From: an uncultured Bacilli bacterium
Lineage (GTDB): Bacteria; Bacillota_I; Bacilli_A; RF39; UBA660
NCBI GenBank assembly: GCA_934169415.1
Contig: CAKPNP010000028.1
Location: 1 to 15,176 of the forward strand
Direction of reading: 5' to 3'
Length of the DNA stretch: 15,176 bases
Position numbers and translations under genes: made by a program. Numbering within the stretch: position 1 is the stretch's first letter; the number at the start of each line of letters is the position of its first letter. Below the pieces are notes generated by a model. The model saw only the letters and a program-made list of their open reading frames with translations, did not search any database and was not told where the DNA came from. This document shows positions 14,214-15,176 of this stretch, in pieces.

Positions 14214-14242
14214 ATTATACAATAAAATTAAACATATAGCAA
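14214..14242 (-). promoter_or_regulatory. Promoter of the prepilin gene
   Basis: On the minus strand TTGCTA (14242-14237), a 17-base spacer and TATAAT (14219-14214) form a good promoter lying between the terminator of the upstream gene and the start at 14191. Confidence 0.7.
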
Positions 14243-14252
14243 TTTAAAAAAC

Positions 14253-14278
14253 AAAAAATTACGGATTAACCGTAATTT
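14253..14278 (-). terminator. Intrinsic terminator of the lectin-fold surface protein gene
   Basis: AAATTACGG (14256-14264) and CCGTAATTT (14270-14278) form a perfect 9-bp stem with a 5-base loop, followed on the minus strand by a T-rich tract. It begins directly after the stop codon at 14280-14282. Confidence 0.85.
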
Positions 14279-14279
14279 A

Positions 14280-15176
14280 TTATTTTAATACTAGGCGGAA
14301 GGAAACGTAGTTATAAGCACCACCTATATACCTATTGAACGCAAACGAACCGGTTATAGTACCGCCATCATAATTACCGCCACGTGCGAACCATGGGTTT
14401 GCAGTTTCAACAAAATTGGTAAGATCTGCTCCCCATGTACTATGATAAAAATCACTTCCATTACTCTCTTTATAATAATAAAATTGACCCAATTCACCTG
14501 TTGCATCGCCTAATATTCTGTTATTATATGCAGTAGTGCCACTATCAGCTGGATAAATATCAAAATATTTACTATCGTAATTTGATATACTACTTAAATC
14601 AAATCCGCTACTTGCATACATATTTTCTTTATATGATGCCATATATTCCCAAGCACCACCACTCATATCATATATTCCACTTATATTTCCGGTTGTACTA
14701 GCTAGTACTCCTACTGGTGTATTATATATATTTTCACATCCATTATAATATCCTTCTGTGTGATCACTTTGTTCTCTAACTACATAGTTTAAAGCTGGTA
14801 CTGTTGCTGCACATCCTGTTGTGTATGTTGAACTATTGTTTATTCTTATTTCTTGATTTATTCCATATTTTGAATGTGATAGATATGCCACTGCTCCCCA
14901 TTCTGTATTTTTCATCATATGACTATCTAAGCTTCTTTCATAATTATATGAAAGTTCAAACATTGTTTTTACATTTATATTTCTTAGACTTGTTACATTT
15001 GGTAAGATATTTATATCTGTTGTAGACCCACTTGTTTCATATTTTGCTACCCATATTCCATCTAACTCTTCTGTTCCTAGAGTAAATGCTGGATGTGTCA
15101 AATAGCTTCCTACTACATTTCCTGTTGATTTAGATGTACTTTTACTTTCAAATACTATTTTTATTTCTTGTTCAGT
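14280..15176 (-). CDS. Large surface protein with FGE-sulfatase/C-type-lectin-like domain, N-terminus outside the window
   Basis: The frame is open to the right edge (298 residues seen), so the in-frame TTG at 15101 is not the start. An early segment YLTHPAFTLGTEELDGIWVAKYE leads into a formylglycine-generating-enzyme-like fold: MMKNTEWGAVAYLSHSKYG, STTGNISGIYDMSGGAWEYM, and a C-terminal WFARGGNYDGG...SFAFNR...SFRLVLK. Such folds display ligand-binding surfaces, and in gut Firmicutes I recall this domain behind prepilin-type N-termini, so this may be a large pilin or adhesin; that part is not visible here. The last ~110 bases are about 46% GC, far above the gene's AT-rich body, and the ending resembles the variable region of diversity-generating retroelement targets. 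No reverse transcriptase is seen in the window. The next gene downstream encodes a prepilin. Confidence 0.85.
   Translation of the reverse strand, partial: TEQEIKIVFESKSTSKSTGNVVGSYLTHPAFTLGTEELDGIWVAKYETSGSTTDINILPNVTSLRNINVKTMFELSYNYERSLDSHMMKNTEWGAVAYLSHSKYGINQEIRINNSSTYTTGCAATVPALNYVVREQSDHTEGYYNGCENIYNTPVGVLASTTGNISGIYDMSGGAWEYMASYKENMYASSGFDLSSISNYDSKYFDIYPADSGTTAYNNRILGDATGELGQFYYYKESNGSDFYHSTWGADLTNFVETANPWFARGGNYDGGTITGSFAFNRYIGGAYNYVSFRLVLK
14283..14405 (-). other. GC-rich C-terminal segment resembling a retroelement-diversified variable region
   Basis: These bases encode the end of the lectin-like domain, from WFARGG to SFRLVLK. By my count 14291-14400 holds 51 G/C in 110 bases, against 37% and 32% in the next two 60-base lines and lower across the window. 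Many codons in the middle are NNC or NNT (TAT, GAT, GGC, GGT, ACT, GCT, TAT, AAC, TAC, GTT), the form expected after adenine-specific mutation of AAC/AAT template codons. The framing residues (RGG, F.FN, SFRLVL) match the scaffold of known variable regions. Confidence 0.4.

Noticed and set aside
14804..15025. Plus-strand 73-codon open frame
   Set aside because: Antisense to the lectin-fold gene; its Leu/Phe/Tyr-rich translation is an artefact of the opposite strand.
15101..15176. TTG at 15101 as the start of the lectin-fold protein
   Set aside because: The frame stays open to the window edge with plausible protein sequence (for example VFESKSTSKSTGNVVGSYL), and no ribosome binding site precedes the TTG.
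1..15176. Mycoplasma-type code (TGA as Trp)
   Set aside because: The low GC suggested it, but TGA ends yabP (with an ATGA overlap) and divIC (inside a terminator), and Trp is encoded by TGG.
1..15176. CRISPR array, tRNA, rRNA, insertion sequence or DGR reverse transcriptase in the window
   Set aside because: I looked on both strands and saw no spaced repeats, cloverleaf-like genes, transposase motifs or YxDD-type reverse transcriptase frame.

Overview
The window looks like chromosome of an AT-rich, anaerobic, endospore-forming Firmicute, probably an uncultured host-associated member of the Bacilli (Erysipelotrichia/RF39-like) or a related clostridium. The evidence is the composition, the AGGAGG-type ribosome binding sites, a clostridial-type pyruvate:ferredoxin oxidoreductase, and four sporulation genes (gerQ, yabP, yabQ, ylbJ). 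TGA acts as a stop (yabP, divIC), so this is the standard code and not the Mycoplasma code. Genes are tightly packed; no stretch over 300 bases lacks a gene, and I see no rRNA, tRNA or CRISPR.

Layout. (1) 1-3491, minus strand: the first 15 codons of an unknown gene leaving the left edge, then nifJ with its own terminator. (2) 3492-3654: divergent promoters around a near-perfect 22-bp tandem repeat. (3) 3655-7060, plus strand: a three-gene operon with an unknown, possibly ankyrin-like protein, a coiled-coil AAA_5/MoxR-type ATPase, and a protein that looks like a degenerate vWA-type partner. This is the accessory-looking part and the best candidate for an undescribed system. (4) 7095-8361: a terminator/promoter hybrid, then two exported proteins (a signal-anchored protein and a lipoprotein). 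(5) 8374-9658, minus strand: pduL (acetyl-phosphate formation) followed by a diguanylate cyclase. (6) 9780-10695, plus strand: gerQ and lemA. (7) 10701-12697, minus strand: ylbL-yabP-yabQ-divIC, with ylbJ divergent at 12739-13701. This joins two gene groups that are separate loci in Bacillus subtilis. (8) 13688-15176, minus strand: a prepilin-like gene and the 3' end of a large surface protein. The latter has an FGE/C-type-lectin-like fold whose last ~110 bases are strikingly GC-rich and resemble the variable region of a diversity-generating retroelement target.

How they fit together. NifJ makes acetyl-CoA and reduced ferredoxin from pyruvate, and PduL can convert acetyl-CoA to acetyl phosphate, so the window holds two steps of acetate fermentation. 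GerQ, YabP, YabQ and YlbJ act in spore coat, cortex and germination. DivIC, YlbL and LemA are envelope or division-related. Promoters are compact: several -10 boxes sit only 15-22 bases before the start codon, with the ribosome binding site near the presumed transcription start. All family assignments come from reading motifs; no database search was run.
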